Assembly: GCA_036732755.1 (NCBI GenBank)
Contig: DAINBU010000016.1
Coordinates: 1-53,653, forward strand
Origin: DASRRB01 sp036732755
Lineage (GTDB): Bacteria > Planctomycetota > B15-G4 > SIAN01
Direction: 5' to 3'
Length of the DNA: 53,653 nucleotides
Below, piece after piece: positions 16,222 to 26,800 of this stretch. The position numbers and the translations under genes are program-made. Positions within the stretch are counted from its first letter, which is position 1. Each line of letters starts with the position of its first letter. The notes under the pieces were generated by a model. That model saw only the letters and a program-made list of their open reading frames with translations. It did not search any database and was not told the origin of the DNA.

Positions 16222-17961
16222 TCAGCCGCCGAAGTCGAGCTCGAGCCCCGGCGTGAAGCTCAGTCCGTGCGCGGCGCCCGCGTCGAGTTCGAGCGCCTGC
16301 AGGTAGAGGTGGAAGCCGCAGAGCGCCGGATCGAACGGCACGGCAAAGGGGAACGAGGTCGGCGTGGCGGGCAGGAGCACGAACGGAACGACCGCGAGGA
16401 GATCTCCGACGAGCAGCGTCCCGCCCGCGCGCGTCGGCACCGAAGCGGTCGCCGTCCCGACGAAGAGCTCGGCGATACTCCAGGTCCCGAGCGAGTTGGT
16501 CACGTCGACCGAGATCGAGGTCCCGAGCTTCGGGATCGCGCTCGCGGCGAGCGACGGGACGCCGTTCGTTCCGGGGAAACCGGTGCCGTAGTTCGACCAC
16601 GCCGCCGCGGCCGCGATCGAGCGATCGTGGACGAAGACGTCGAACGCGCCGTTCGTGTCGCCGGGTACGAGGTTGTCAGAGATGCTGCGGAACCCGACGA
16701 ATTGCCCGTCGCCGGAGACGAACACCGACTCGGTATAGGAGTCGCCGAGGATGCCGCACGGCATGCTCGCGGCGATCGTCGTCGCTCCGGCGAACTCGTG
16801 CGCGAAGACGTCCTCGAACCGGTTCGTGTCGCCCGGGACGAGGTTCACCGCAGCGCTCGTGAATGCGACCATGGCGCCGTCGTCGGAGATCGCGGGAAGG
16901 TAGCTGTTGCCGAAGCTCTCGTTGCCGGCGGAGTCGACGCTCGCCCGCGTGACCGTCCCCGTCGTCATGTCCTTGACGAAGATGTCGTCGAAGTTGTTCG
17001 TGTCGCCGGCGACGAGGTTGTTCGCGCTGCTCGTGAACGCGACGAAACGCCCGTCGCCCGAGATCGCCGGCTGCCGCGACGCGTAGTTCCCCTGCGTGCC
17101 CACCGCGTCGACGCTGACGAGGGTGATCGTGCCGGCCGCCAGGTCGGAGAGGAAGACGTCCTGCCAGTGGTTCGTGTCGCCGGGCACGAGGTTGGTCGCG
17201 TAGCTCACGAAGACGACCGCGTGGCCGTCCGCGGTGATCTGGGCGGGGAAGCTGAGGTCGTTCCCCTCGACGCCGCTCGAGTCGACGCTCACCCGCACGG
17301 TCGTCTTGTTCTTGAGATCGCGAACGAAGACGTCGGTCACGCCGTTCGTGTCCCCCGTCACGAGGTACGCCGAGTGGCTCGTGAACGCCACGAGCGAACC
17401 GTCGCTGGAGATCGACGCCCCGACGCAGTCCTGGTCGGCCTCGACGCCGCCGTTCGAGAGGCTGGCGCGAACGGTCACGTCGTTCGCCTCGTCGAAGACG
17501 CCGTCGCCGTCGGCGTCGCGATCGCGCACGTAGACGTCCACCCGGGCGTTCGTGTCCTTGGCGAAGTTGGTCGCGAAGGTCTGGAAGGCGACGAACCTCC
17601 CGTCGCGCGAGAGCGCCGGCTGGAAGCAGGCGCTGTTCGCCTCGGTCCCCGAGTTGTTGATGCTCACGCGCACGATCGCGCCGGTCGACTGGTCGCGGAC
17701 GAAGATGTCGGAAGCGCCGTTCTTGTCGTTCGCGACGAGGTTCGTCGCGACGCTCGCGAACGCGACCCAGCGGCCGTCCGCGGACAGCGCGCCCGGCGCG
17801 GCGTCCTGGCTGCTGTCGCCGTTCCCCTGCTGACCGTTGGCGTCGACGCTGACGCGGGCGAGCGGGCTCTGTGCGCGGGCTCCGGCCCACGCCGGCGCGA
17901 GCGCGAGCGCGGCAGCGAGCGCGGCGATCGGAAGGCGGCCCGCGAAATGAATTGGTTCCAT
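16222..17961 (-). CDS. Secreted seven-repeat PD40/TolB-like beta-propeller protein (copy 2)
   Basis: A 579-residue exported protein with signal peptide ending in AGARAQS. It contains seven repeats of about 55-60 residues, each with a strand pair such as SADGRWVAFASVATNLV and a marker like GDTNGVTDVFVRD. Seven copies fit a single seven-bladed propeller of the TolB/PD40 type. After the propeller a beta-rich domain of about 150 residues begins with YGTGFPGTNGVPSL and ends in SFTPGLELDFGG. I associate this terminal domain with exported proteins of poorly studied planctomycetes. The ATG at 17961 has GGGAGG upstream and lies five bases after the stop of its paralogue. Function unknown; surface binding is likely. 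Confidence 0.85.
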   Translation of the reverse strand: MEPIHFAGRLPIAALAAALALAPAWAGARAQSPLARVSVDANGQQGNGDSSQDAAPGALSADGRWVAFASVATNLVANDKNGASDIFVRDQSTGAIVRVSINNSGTEANSACFQPALSRDGRFVAFQTFATNFAKDTNARVDVYVRDRDADGDGVFDEANDVTVRASLSNGGVEADQDCVGASISSDGSLVAFTSHSAYLVTGDTNGVTDVFVRDLKNKTTVRVSVDSSGVEGNDLSFPAQITADGHAVVFVSYATNLVPGDTNHWQDVFLSDLAAGTITLVSVDAVGTQGNYASRQPAISGDGRFVAFTSSANNLVAGDTNNFDDIFVKDMTTGTVTRASVDSAGNESFGNSYLPAISDDGAMVAFTSAAVNLVPGDTNRFEDVFAHEFAGATTIAASMPCGILGDSYTESVFVSGDGQFVGFRSISDNLVPGDTNGAFDVFVHDRSIAAAAAWSNYGTGFPGTNGVPSLAASAIPKLGTSISVDVTNSLGTWSIAELFVGTATASVPTRAGGTLLVGDLLAVVPFVLLPATPTSFPFAVPFDPALCGFHLYLQALELDAGAAHGLSFTPGLELDFGG

Positions 17962-17966
17962 CGCGG

Positions 17967-19688
17967 TCAACCTCCCAACAGGAGGTCGAGGCCCGGCGAG
18001 AACGACCACCCGTTCGCCGCGCCGGCGTCGAACTCGACCACCTGGAAGAACACGTGGAACCCCGCGTACATCGGTTCCGCGGGCACCGTCGCGGCGACCG
18101 ACGCGCCCGCAGGCGGGAGAACGACCGTCGAGACGAAGGCGAAGTCGACGAGCAGCGTCCCGCCGAAGTGCGTCGGCACGCTCGCGTCCTCGGTCCCGAA
18201 CAGCAGCAGCGCCGCGGTCCACGAGCCGAGCGAATTGCCGGCGTCGATCGTGAACGACGTGCCGATCCGCGGCGCCGCGCTCGCGGTCAGGCTCGGGATC
18301 CCGAGCGAGCCGGGGAAGCCGGCGCCGTAGTTGTTCCACGCGGCGACGGGATCGGGGGCGAGGCGCACGAAGAAGTCGTCGGCGCCGTTCGTGTCGCCGG
18401 AGACGAGATTCGTGGCGGCCGATTCGAACGCGATCCGCGTCCCGTCGTCCGAGATCGAGGCGACGAGACATCCGTAGTCGCCGGCCGCGCCGCAGCTCCC
18501 GCTCACGAGACGCGTCTCGCCCGTCACGCGGTCGTGCATGTAGATGTCGCTGAAGCCGTTGCCGTCCCCCGGCGCCAGGTTGCCGGCCCAGCTCCGGAAC
18601 GTGACGAGGTTCCCGTCCGCGGAGAGCGAGGGCTCCTCGCTGTAGCTGTCGCCCTCGACGCCGGAAGAGTCGACGCTGACGCGCGTCGTCGTCCCCGTCG
18701 TCCGGTCGCGGACGAAGACGTCGGGCACGCGGTTCCGGTCGTTCGCGACCAGGTGGTTCGCCCAGCTCTCGAACGCGACGATCGAGCCGTCGGAAGAGAG
18801 GTCGGGCAGGTCGCAGTAGTTGTCGGCCTGGACGCCGTTCGAATCGACGCTGACGAGCTCGGTCACGCCGGTCGTGCAGTCGTGCACGAAGACGTCGCGC
18901 TTGGGGTTCGCGTCGTTCCCGTCGAGATTCGACGCAAAGCTCGCGAACGCGACGACGTTCCCGTCCGCCGAGATCGCGGGCAAGAAGCTGTTCCGGTCGC
19001 CCTGGACTCCGGACGAGTCGACGCTGACGCGCGTGGTCACTCCGGTCGTCATGTCGTGCACGAAGATGTCGGTCTTCCACCCCGTGTCGCCCGCGACGAG
19101 GTTGGACGCGCCGCTCGCGAAGGCGACCCGCATCCCGTCGGCGGAGAGGTCGGGCTCCATCGAGTCGGAGTCCCCTTCACTGCCGTCGGAGGCGACGCTC
19201 GCGCGGACGGTCGTGCCGTTGCCTTCGTCGAAGACTCCGTTGCCGTCGGGGTCACGATCGTGGAAGAAGACGTCGGTCCATCCGTTCGTGTCGGACGCGA
19301 CGAGATTCCGGGCCCAGCTCATGAACGCGACGTACCGGCCGTCGCGCGAGATCGCGGGTCGGAGGCTCATGCTGTCGCCCTGCACGCCCGACGACGAGAC
19401 GCTCACGCGGACGGTCGCGCCGGTCACCAGATCGTGCACGAAGATGTCCGCCACTCCGTTCGTGTCGCCGGTGACCAGGTCGGGCGCCTCGGATTCGAAG
19501 GCGACATGGCGACCGTCGCCCGAGATCGACACGAACTGCCGGTAGTGCGAGGGGTGGGTCTCGTTGCCGTTCGAGTCGACGCTCACGCGCACGAACGGCG
19601 ACTGGGCGTTCGTGGCGACGGCCGCGGCGGAGACGACGAGGACGGTTCGCAGACCGGCAGCGACGACGGGATGCAGGAACATCGGCAT
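17967..19688 (-). CDS. Secreted seven-repeat PD40/TolB-like beta-propeller protein (copy 1)
   Basis: A 573-residue paralogue of the gene directly downstream. Signal peptide from the ATG at 19688 (GLRTVLVVSAAAVATNAQS). Seven propeller repeats carry markers such as GDTNGVADIFVHD, SDTNGWTDVFFHD, GDGNGFSDIYMHD and GDTNGADDFFVRL. The C-terminal domain begins at YGAGFPGSLGIPSL and ends SFSPGLDLLLGG, closely matching its neighbour. Repeat four of each copy differs, and the copies have clearly diverged, so the duplication is not recent. The pair forms a two-gene operon with a five-base gap. One repeat carries a DPDGNGVFDEGN insertion that may bind calcium; the neighbour has the same insertion. Confidence 0.85.
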   Translation of the reverse strand: MPMFLHPVVAAGLRTVLVVSAAAVATNAQSPFVRVSVDSNGNETHPSHYRQFVSISGDGRHVAFESEAPDLVTGDTNGVADIFVHDLVTGATVRVSVSSSGVQGDSMSLRPAISRDGRYVAFMSWARNLVASDTNGWTDVFFHDRDPDGNGVFDEGNGTTVRASVASDGSEGDSDSMEPDLSADGMRVAFASGASNLVAGDTGWKTDIFVHDMTTGVTTRVSVDSSGVQGDRNSFLPAISADGNVVAFASFASNLDGNDANPKRDVFVHDCTTGVTELVSVDSNGVQADNYCDLPDLSSDGSIVAFESWANHLVANDRNRVPDVFVRDRTTGTTTRVSVDSSGVEGDSYSEEPSLSADGNLVTFRSWAGNLAPGDGNGFSDIYMHDRVTGETRLVSGSCGAAGDYGCLVASISDDGTRIAFESAATNLVSGDTNGADDFFVRLAPDPVAAWNNYGAGFPGSLGIPSLTASAAPRIGTSFTIDAGNSLGSWTAALLLFGTEDASVPTHFGGTLLVDFAFVSTVVLPPAGASVAATVPAEPMYAGFHVFFQVVEFDAGAANGWSFSPGLDLLLGG

Positions 19689-19746
19689 GTCCTCCCGCGA
19701 TCCGACGCGACGCGAACGGGCGGACGCTACCGGCGCGAGGAAGAGC

Positions 19747-21018
19747 TCACAACGGGTCGCGCGCCTCGAGCGCGGCCCGTCCTGCCAGCGCGCCCGTCGC
19801 GAAGGCGGACGTGAAGTTGAAGCCGCCGATCGGGCCGTCGAGGTCGAGCAATTCGCCGACGACGAAGAGGCCGGGGACCTTGCGCGACGCGAGCGTCGCC
19901 GGGTCGACCTCGTCGAGGACGATGCCGCCGCGCGTCACCTCGGCGAAGTCGAAGCCGCGCGTGCCGTGGATCGGCAGCGGCGTCGCGGTGAGCACGTCGC
20001 ACAGGCGCGCGCGCTCGCGCTTCGCGACCTCGGCGAGGCGGCGTTCGGGGTCGAACTCCTCGCTCGCGAGCAGCGCCTGCGCGAGGCGGCGCGGCAGGAG
20101 GTCGGCGAGCCACGCGCCGAGCGGCCGCGCGGGCGCGTGCGCGACGCCGTGGTCGAGCTTCTCTTCCAGCGCGGCGCGCTCGAGCGCCGGCAGCCAGCGC
20201 ACGCGCAACATGGCACGGGAGAGTTCGCCGGCGGCGGCGACGGCGCCGCCGAGGTCCATGGGCGCCGGACCGGAGAGCCCGAAGTGGGTGAAGAGCAGCC
20301 CGCCGCGCCGCGTGTCGACGACGCGCCCCTCGACCACGAGCGAGAGCTCGGCCCACGGCAGCGTCAGCCCCGACAGCGCGCGCACCCACGGCACGTCGAC
20401 GACCAGCGGCACGAGCGCCGGCGTCGGGGAGACGACGGTGTGGCCGAGTTCGCGCGCGAGCGCGTAGCCGTCGCCGGTCGTCCCGACCTTCGGGTAGCTG
20501 CGCCCGCCGAGCGCGAGGACGAGGCGCGGCGCCGTGAACTCGCGCTCGCCCGCCTGCACGACGAAGCCGTCGTCGCCGCGCGCGAGCGCCGTCACCGCCG
20601 CCCCGCCCACGAACTCCACCCCCGCCGCCGCGAGCTCGCGCTCGAGCGCGTCGCGGACCTCGTCCGCGCGATTCGACACGGGGAAGACCTTGCCGCCCGG
20701 CTCGACCTTGGTCGCGACGCCGAGCGACTCGATCCAGGCGCGCAGCTCGCGCGGCCCGCGTTCGCGCAGGGCGGGACCGAGGAAGCGCGAAGCCTCGCGC
20801 CCGAACGCCTTCGCGATCTCGGCCGCGTCGCAGTCGTGGGTCAGGTTGCAGCGGTTGCCGCCGCTGATCAGGATCTTCACGCCGGGGCGCGCCGCCTTCT
20901 CGAGGAGAAGCACGCGCGGCGCGGGGCGCTCCGCCGGTGCCGCGCGGCGCGCCGCGATCGCCGCGGCGAGGCCCGCCGGGCCGGCGCCCAGCACCAGCAG
21001 GTCGGCGCGCTCGCTCAC
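19747..21018 (-). CDS. HI0933-like NAD(P)/FAD-dependent oxidoreductase
   Basis: A 423-residue flavoprotein of the HI0933/BaiN family. The N-terminal FAD-binding Rossmann motif is LLVLGAGPAGLAAAIAARR. Family hallmarks are ARPGVKILISGGNRCNLT, the loop GRSYPKVGTTGDGYALA, LLFTHFGLSGPA, and the C-terminal GLFVVGELLDLDGPIGGFN. Physiological role is poorly defined in most bacteria; some members reduce bile-acid intermediates. The GTG start at 21018 overlaps the stop of the RlmD-type gene by four bases (GTGA), so the two are translationally coupled; no functional link between them is established. Confidence 0.9.
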   Translation of the reverse strand: MSERADLLVLGAGPAGLAAAIAARRAAPAERPAPRVLLLEKAARPGVKILISGGNRCNLTHDCDAAEIAKAFGREASRFLGPALRERGPRELRAWIESLGVATKVEPGGKVFPVSNRADEVRDALERELAAAGVEFVGGAAVTALARGDDGFVVQAGEREFTAPRLVLALGGRSYPKVGTTGDGYALARELGHTVVSPTPALVPLVVDVPWVRALSGLTLPWAELSLVVEGRVVDTRRGGLLFTHFGLSGPAPMDLGGAVAAAGELSRAMLRVRWLPALERAALEEKLDHGVAHAPARPLGAWLADLLPRRLAQALLASEEFDPERRLAEVAKRERARLCDVLTATPLPIHGTRGFDFAEVTRGGIVLDEVDPATLASRKVPGLFVVGELLDLDGPIGGFNFTSAFATGALAGRAALEARDPL

Positions 21019-22226
21019 TTCCGTTTCAGCAGCGCGACGGCCTCGAGGTGGAGCGTGCGCGGGAAGAGGTCGACCGGCCGGATCGCCACGCACGTGAAGG
21101 CGCGCTGCAGCAGCTCGAGGTCGCGCGCCAGCGTGAACGGGTCGCACGAGACGTAGACGAGCTGCGGAGCGTTCGACGCGATGATCGCCTCGATCACGGC
21201 CGGCGACAGCCCGCGCCGCGGCGGATCGACGACGACCGCGTCGATCGGGCTCTCGGCGGCGAGCTTGCGCAGCGCCTGGCCCGCGTCGCCCGCGACGAAA
21301 CGCGCCCGCCCCTCGAGGTCGTTCTTCTTGGCGGCGAAGCGGGCGCTGCGCACCGCGTCCTCGTCGTACTCGACGCCGACCACGAGCGCGCCGGCGCGCG
21401 CGAGCCGGAGCGAGATCGGCCCGACGCCGCAGTAGAGGTCGGCGATGCGCTTGCCCGCGAGCTGCTCCTTGCCGAGCAGCCGCAGCACCTCGCCGTAGAG
21501 CACCGCGGCCTGGCCCGCGTTCACCTGCCCGAAGTTGGCGATTCCGGTCCGGAAGTGCAGCCCGTCGCTCACCTCGTCGATCCAGGTCCGGCCGGCGAGC
21601 GGCAGCGTCTTGTCGCCGAGCACCGCCGCGCCCTCCTCGGCGTGGATGTTCTGCACCACGCCGACCAGGCCGACGTCCTCGAGCCGCTCCATGAGCTTCA
21701 GCGCGAGCCCGCGGATCTTGCCGTAGCCCTGCGCCTGGACCACGATGCCGGCCAGGATCTCGCCGGTCCCCTCGCCGATGCGCGCGACCACGTGGCGCAG
21801 GATGCCGCGGCCGGTGCGCTCGTCGTGGATCGCGATCTTGAGCGAGCTCACGAGCTCCTTCGCGACCAGCACGAGCGCGGTGAGGCGCGGGTGCTGGATC
21901 AGGCAGGTCTCGAGGTCGACGATCCGGTGCGAGCGGCGCTCGTAGAAGCCGGCGACCGGCCCCGCGCGCGACCAGCCGAACGGGATCTTGATCGCGGTGC
22001 GATAGAACAGCGGCTCGCTCGCGCCCAGGATCGACAGGATCGGCGCGCCGGTGAGCGCCGGGTGGTGCGAGAGCGCCGTGCGGAGCTTCTCCTCCTTGGC
22101 GCGCACCTCGTCCAGGTAGGGCACGTCGAGCGACGTGCAGCCGCCGCAGGGTCCGAAGTGGGGACAGCGGACCGGGTCGGTGGTGGTGGCCTGGGGCAGT
22201 TCCTGAGTGGCGCGCATCCCCGCCAT
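21015..22226 (-). CDS. rlmD: 23S rRNA (uracil-C5)-methyltransferase, RlmD/RumA-type
   Basis: A 403-residue class I SAM methyltransferase (394 from the in-frame ATG at 22217). Iron-sulfur ligands are in CPHFGPCGGC near the N-terminus with a fourth Cys in LETCLIQ. The SAM-binding part contains IADLYCGVGPISLRLA, and the catalytic block VVVDPPRRGL followed by VYVSCDPFTLARDL with the nucleophilic Cys. The recognised reaction is C5 methylation of U1939 in 23S rRNA; a homologue acting on U747 (RlmC) is possible. There is no obvious N-terminal TRAM domain, making it shorter than E. coli RlmD. Divergent from the M64 peptidase gene with 36 bases between the starts. Confidence 0.88.
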   Translation of the reverse strand: MAGMRATQELPQATTTDPVRCPHFGPCGGCTSLDVPYLDEVRAKEEKLRTALSHHPALTGAPILSILGASEPLFYRTAIKIPFGWSRAGPVAGFYERRSHRIVDLETCLIQHPRLTALVLVAKELVSSLKIAIHDERTGRGILRHVVARIGEGTGEILAGIVVQAQGYGKIRGLALKLMERLEDVGLVGVVQNIHAEEGAAVLGDKTLPLAGRTWIDEVSDGLHFRTGIANFGQVNAGQAAVLYGEVLRLLGKEQLAGKRIADLYCGVGPISLRLARAGALVVGVEYDEDAVRSARFAAKKNDLEGRARFVAGDAGQALRKLAAESPIDAVVVDPPRRGLSPAVIEAIIASNAPQLVYVSCDPFTLARDLELLQRAFTCVAIRPVDLFPRTLHLEAVALLKRK

Positions 22227-22262
22227 TTGACCACAACACGGCTTCGGCGATCATCCGCTGCC

Positions 22263-23663
22263 ATGCTCCACACCGCACTTCTCACGCTCGTCCTGGCCGC
22301 GGGCGACGACTTCGAGGCGCGCTTCACGGGGAAGACGGTGCGCTTCGACTTCGAGCACTGCGGCTGCGCGACGCAGGAGCAGGTCGCTCCCGACCGCTTC
22401 CGCCTCGAAGGCGACTGGCCGGGCAGCCGCACGCAGCTCGTCGACGAGCTCGGCTACGGGAAATACCGCTTCGTCGTGCGCGATCCGGTGAGCGGGGCGA
22501 CGCTCTATTCGCGCGGTTACTGCAGCATCTACGGCGAGTGGGAGGTGACCGGCGAGGCGAAGCGGGGCTGGCGCGCCTTCCGGGAGTCGGCGCGCTTCCC
22601 GGAGCCGAAGGGCAAGGTTGCGCTCGCGCTCGAGAAGCGGGCGCCCGATCTTTCGTGGAAGGAGATCTGGCGCGGCGAGCTCGACCCGGCCGGCCGCTTC
22701 CTCGACCGCTCTCCGATCGCGGCGCGCGGCGGCGTGATGCCGATCTTCGAGAACGGGCCCCCCGCGACGAAGGTCGACCTCCTGATCCTGGGCGACGGCT
22801 ACACCGGCCGGCAGCGCGACGACTTCATCGACGACGTCCACCGCCTGACCGGCGCCCTCTTCGCGACCGAGCCGTTCCTGTCGCGCAAGGCCGACTTCAA
22901 TTGCCGCGCGCTCCTCGCGCCGGCCGCGCAGCCGGGCATCACCGATCCGCGCCGCGGCGCCTGGTCCGACACGCCGCTCGGCCTCTCCTTCAACGCCTTC
23001 GACGTCGACCGCTACATGCTGACCTTCAAGGACGAGGCGCTGCGCGAACTCGCGGCGCAGGCGCCCTACGACGCGATCATCGTGCTGGGCAACACGAAGA
23101 AGTACGGCGGCGGCGGCATCTACGGCCTCTGGTCGACCTGCGCCGCCAAGAGCGAGGTCGCGGCCTACGTCTTCGTGCACGAGTTCGGCCACGGCTTCGG
23201 CGGGCTCGCCGACGAGTACTACACCTCGCAGGTCGCCTACGAGCAGTTCACGCCGGCCGGCAGCGAGCCGTGGGAGCCCAACGTCACCGCGCTCCTCGAC
23301 CCGAAGAACCTCAAGTGGAAGGAGCTCGTCGCAGAGGGGACGCCGCTCCCGACGCCGTGGAATCAGGACGCCTACGACTTGGTCGACCTCGCCTACCAGA
23401 AGCGGCGCGCCGAGGCGATCGCGAAGGGGGCCGACGACGCGACGAGCGACGCGCTCATGCGCGAGGCGAAGGCGCAGCGCCGCCCGCTGCTCGAGGGCGA
23501 GAAGTGGTTCGGGAAGGTCGGCGCCTTCGAGGGCGCGGCGTACGAAGCGAAGAAGCTCTACCGCCCGGAGCTCGACTGCATCATGTTCACGCAGAGCCCG
23601 AAGGCCTTCTGCCGCGTCTGCGAGCGCGCCGTCTCCAAGGTGATCGACACCTACGTGCGCTGA
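22263..23663 (+). CDS. M64 family metallopeptidase (IgA peptidase M64-like), exported
   Basis: A 466-residue secreted zinc peptidase. A short signal peptide (MLHTALLTLVLAAG) follows the ATG at 22263. Residues 15-170 form a beta-rich N-terminal domain with Cys pair CGC. The catalytic domain starts around VDLLILGDGYTG and contains the zinc motif HEFGHGFGGLADEY, with H306, E307 and H310. A downstream Met/Cys region (LDCIMFTQSPKAFCRVC) is also typical. M64 proteins were named after an IgA-cleaving enzyme of a gut bacterium; in environmental bacteria they are general secreted proteases of unknown substrate. A GC-rich hairpin follows the stop. Confidence 0.92.
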   Translation: MLHTALLTLVLAAGDDFEARFTGKTVRFDFEHCGCATQEQVAPDRFRLEGDWPGSRTQLVDELGYGKYRFVVRDPVSGATLYSRGYCSIYGEWEVTGEAKRGWRAFRESARFPEPKGKVALALEKRAPDLSWKEIWRGELDPAGRFLDRSPIAARGGVMPIFENGPPATKVDLLILGDGYTGRQRDDFIDDVHRLTGALFATEPFLSRKADFNCRALLAPAAQPGITDPRRGAWSDTPLGLSFNAFDVDRYMLTFKDEALRELAAQAPYDAIIVLGNTKKYGGGGIYGLWSTCAAKSEVAAYVFVHEFGHGFGGLADEYYTSQVAYEQFTPAGSEPWEPNVTALLDPKNLKWKELVAEGTPLPTPWNQDAYDLVDLAYQKRRAEAIAKGADDATSDALMREAKAQRRPLLEGEKWFGKVGAFEGAAYEAKKLYRPELDCIMFTQSPKAFCRVCERAVSKVIDTYVR

Positions 23664-23677
23664 CGCTCCCCGGGGGA

Positions 23678-23698
23678 ACCCGGCACGCATTTCCGGGT
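23678..23698 (+). terminator. Possible terminator hairpin after the M64 gene
   Basis: Six-base arms ACCCGG and CCGGGT enclose a nine-base loop, 15 bases after the stop codon. There is no T tract, so termination is uncertain. It lies between two convergent genes. The rest of 23664-23891 shows nothing I can identify. Confidence 0.3.
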
Positions 23699-23891
23699 GC
23701 GGGCCGCCGCCGCGCGCTGCAACCCGCTCGAGTCGTTGACGAGGAAGAGGTCAGCCACGAACGGCTCGAGCACCTTCCTGGCAAGTGCTTGAACCAGCTT
23801 CGTCGCGCCGGCGGGCCGCCCCGCCTTCGCCCCACGGGACGAGGCGACCTGCCGGCGCACTTTGTTTCGGGGCCGGTACGCGGCGGCCCGA

Positions 23892-26800
23892 TCACTTCAT
23901 CTCGATCCGCAGGGCGCGCACCTCGAGGGTCCAGTGAATGACCGCGGCGGAGCTCGAGAGCGTGTAGCTCCCGGCTTTCGCGAATCGGAGCGCGAGCTTG
24001 CAGACCGTTCGGCCGAGCTGCGGGCTCCACGTCCCGTCGTGGCACTGCGTGAAGCCGGTCTCGGGGCACCAGCGGCCCATTCCGCCGAGCGCGCTGCCGC
24101 GGACGATCGGCGTGTCGCTTCCGGCCGGGATCCAGTCGTAGCCGGCCATTGAATGGGTCGCGCCGACGCGCGGCTTGCCGTTCGGCTTGAGCCAGATCGG
24201 GTTCCAGGCGTCGTCGAAGGCGACGCGCTCGACCACGACCGAGCTCCCCGACCCGACCGTGCCCGAGACGAAGACGAAGCGTCGGCCGGCCCCTTCGTCC
24301 CACATGCACACCGCGTCGGCGTTGCAATGGGTCGACTTGCCGCTGCGATAGTCGTTCGCGAAGCCGTTGTCGCAGTTCTCGCCCGCGGTGACGTTGACCT
24401 TGAACGCGCCGGCGTCGTCGCACTCCTCGATGCAGCTCGGGCCGTCGTAGACGAAGTCGGTGACGTCGGGCGGCGAGAGCGGATTCGAGCTGGCGACCGT
24501 GCTGCGCGTGCGCCGTCCGACGCCGTCGTACTCGTAGGTCGCGATCGTGGTGCCGGTGGCGTCGCTCACCCGGACGAGGCGGTCGAGCGCGTCGTGCCAC
24601 TGGTGGACGATCCCCACGCCGCTCTGCATCTTCACGAGGTTGCCGTCGTCGTCCCATTGCAGTCGGCCGCCCGGCCACTTCGTGTACTGGCCCATCTGCC
24701 GGTCGCCGGGCGGGAGGTTCTTGCTCTGCGTGTACGCGCCGGGGTTCGCGCCGCCGGTGGCGGTGAGGCGCAGCCCCTCGAGATCGAGCGTGTAGGTGAC
24801 GTCGCTCTCCGTCACGACGGAGCCGCCCGCGACGTCGCGGCGCGAGATCACGGAGCGCACGAGTCGGTGGAGCGGATCGAACGTCTGCTCGTGGCGGCGG
24901 CCCGGATCGAGCGGCCCCTTGCCGTAGCGCGCGCCGCAGACGACGAGGTCCTGGCGCCCGTCGCGCGAGAGGTCGGTGAGCAGCAGCACGACGCCGGAGG
25001 CGTCGACGCTGCGGGAGCTCACGCACTCGTCGAAGGAGAGGTCGCCCGAGCCCGGCAGCGCCGGCTCGCCGTCGGAGCGGTAGTCCCACGTCGTGACGAC
25101 GCCGTTCTCGCGCGTCTCGCGCAGGGGCCGATGGCCGACGTAGTCGATCTGCGTGACGGGAGGACTGACGAGCGCGCCGCCCGGCAGGGTGCGCCAGACC
25201 GACACGAGCTCGCCGAGCGCGTCGCGCATCTCGACGAAGCTCTCGCCGCTCGAGTAGGTGACGCTGCGGCGGCCGCGCCCGTCGAACGTGCGCGTCACGC
25301 CGACCGGCTCGGGGCCGGGGCCGAAGCGCATCTCGGAGAGTTGGTTGCCGAGCGAGTCGTAGGTGTAGACGAGGCGCGTCGCGCCGACCTCGTCGATCGC
25401 GACGACGCGGTCGAGCCCGTCCCAGGTGAAGACGGTCGGCGGCACCGGCGCCTTGCCCGGCGGGCCGGTGACGGTGACCGACGTGACGCGGCGCTTCGAG
25501 TCGAAGTCGCAGGTCGTGATCGCGCCGTCCTGGCGCTTGTACTTTTTCAGCTGGCCGTAGTCGTCGGGGGTGCTCGTCTCGGTGGTGCCGTCGGGATGGA
25601 CGACCTCGACGACGCGGCCGAGCGCGTCGCGGTGGTACAGGGTCGAGTCGCCGTTCGAGTTGGTGACGCTCAGGATCTCGCCGTTTCCGACCATCAGGTC
25701 GCGCAGCCGCTCGGGCGTGCCGTCGCCGTCGACGTCGGCTTCGAGCAGGAGCGTGTAGTCGCGCGCGACGCCGCCGCCGCCCAGGACCGAGCCGTCCCAG
25801 CGCCCGCGCATCGCGAAGCCGTTCGCGTCGGTGTACAGCGTGCAGCGACCGTAGGAGTCGAACGCCCACGACTCGTGGTTGCCGGCGCCGTCGGTGGCGC
25901 CGGTGCAGCGCCCGCCCGCGTCGAAGGTGCGCGTGACGGTGAAGTTCTCGGTCGGGACATCGCCGGTCTCGAAGAACGTCTTGAGGACGGTGCGGGTCGT
26001 CTTGGCGGCGTTGCCCATCGCGTCGCGCAGGGTGACCACGATCGTCTTGCCGTCCGAGCAGGAGGCCGACCGTCCCGCCGAGTCGTAGGTGGCCTCGAGG
26101 ACGGTGTCGCCGTCGTTCGTGACGCTCAGGACGAGGCCGGCGGGCGAGTGGTGGACGACGGCGGTCTGCTTCGCGACCGCGCCGAGGGTGTCCGGCGCGG
26201 ATCGATCGACGTACCACTTGTGGTCGCTCGTCACCACGCCGAAGAAGGGCGAGTGCCACGGCGAGCCCGCGTCGAAGCCGTTGCGGCCGCGCGCGCGCGC
26301 GAGCAGCGTGTTCTTCGAGGAGCCCGGCACGTCGCGCAGCTCGCCGCGGACCGTGCAGGTCACGAGGTCGGTCGCGTCGCGGTCGAAGCGCACGACGTTG
26401 CCCATCGGATCGGTGCAGGACTCGAGCCGGTGGAATCGGTCGAACGTGAAGCGGTCGAGGTATCCGGACAGCGTGCTCGGTTGCGCCCTCGTGCGGCCGA
26501 CGCAGGCGCCCGCGAGGTCGTAGTCGTAGAGCGTGACTTGGCTCGACGGATCACCGGGGATTCCCTGCGTGCGCAGGTAGAGGAGCCCGCGCTCGTCCCA
26601 GGTCGCGGCGCACATCGCGTCGGAGGGCTGGCCGCGGCTCGCCGCAGGCGAGCTCACCGCCACGCACTGGCCCGCCGCGTCGTAGGCGAAGTCGGTGGTC
26701 GCGAAGTTCGCGATCCCGAGCAGCGCCGGGTCGAGGACCGGCGGCGGCGCGAAGACGGGGCGCTGCTCCTTCGCGACGCGCGTGATGCGCAGGTGGGCGT

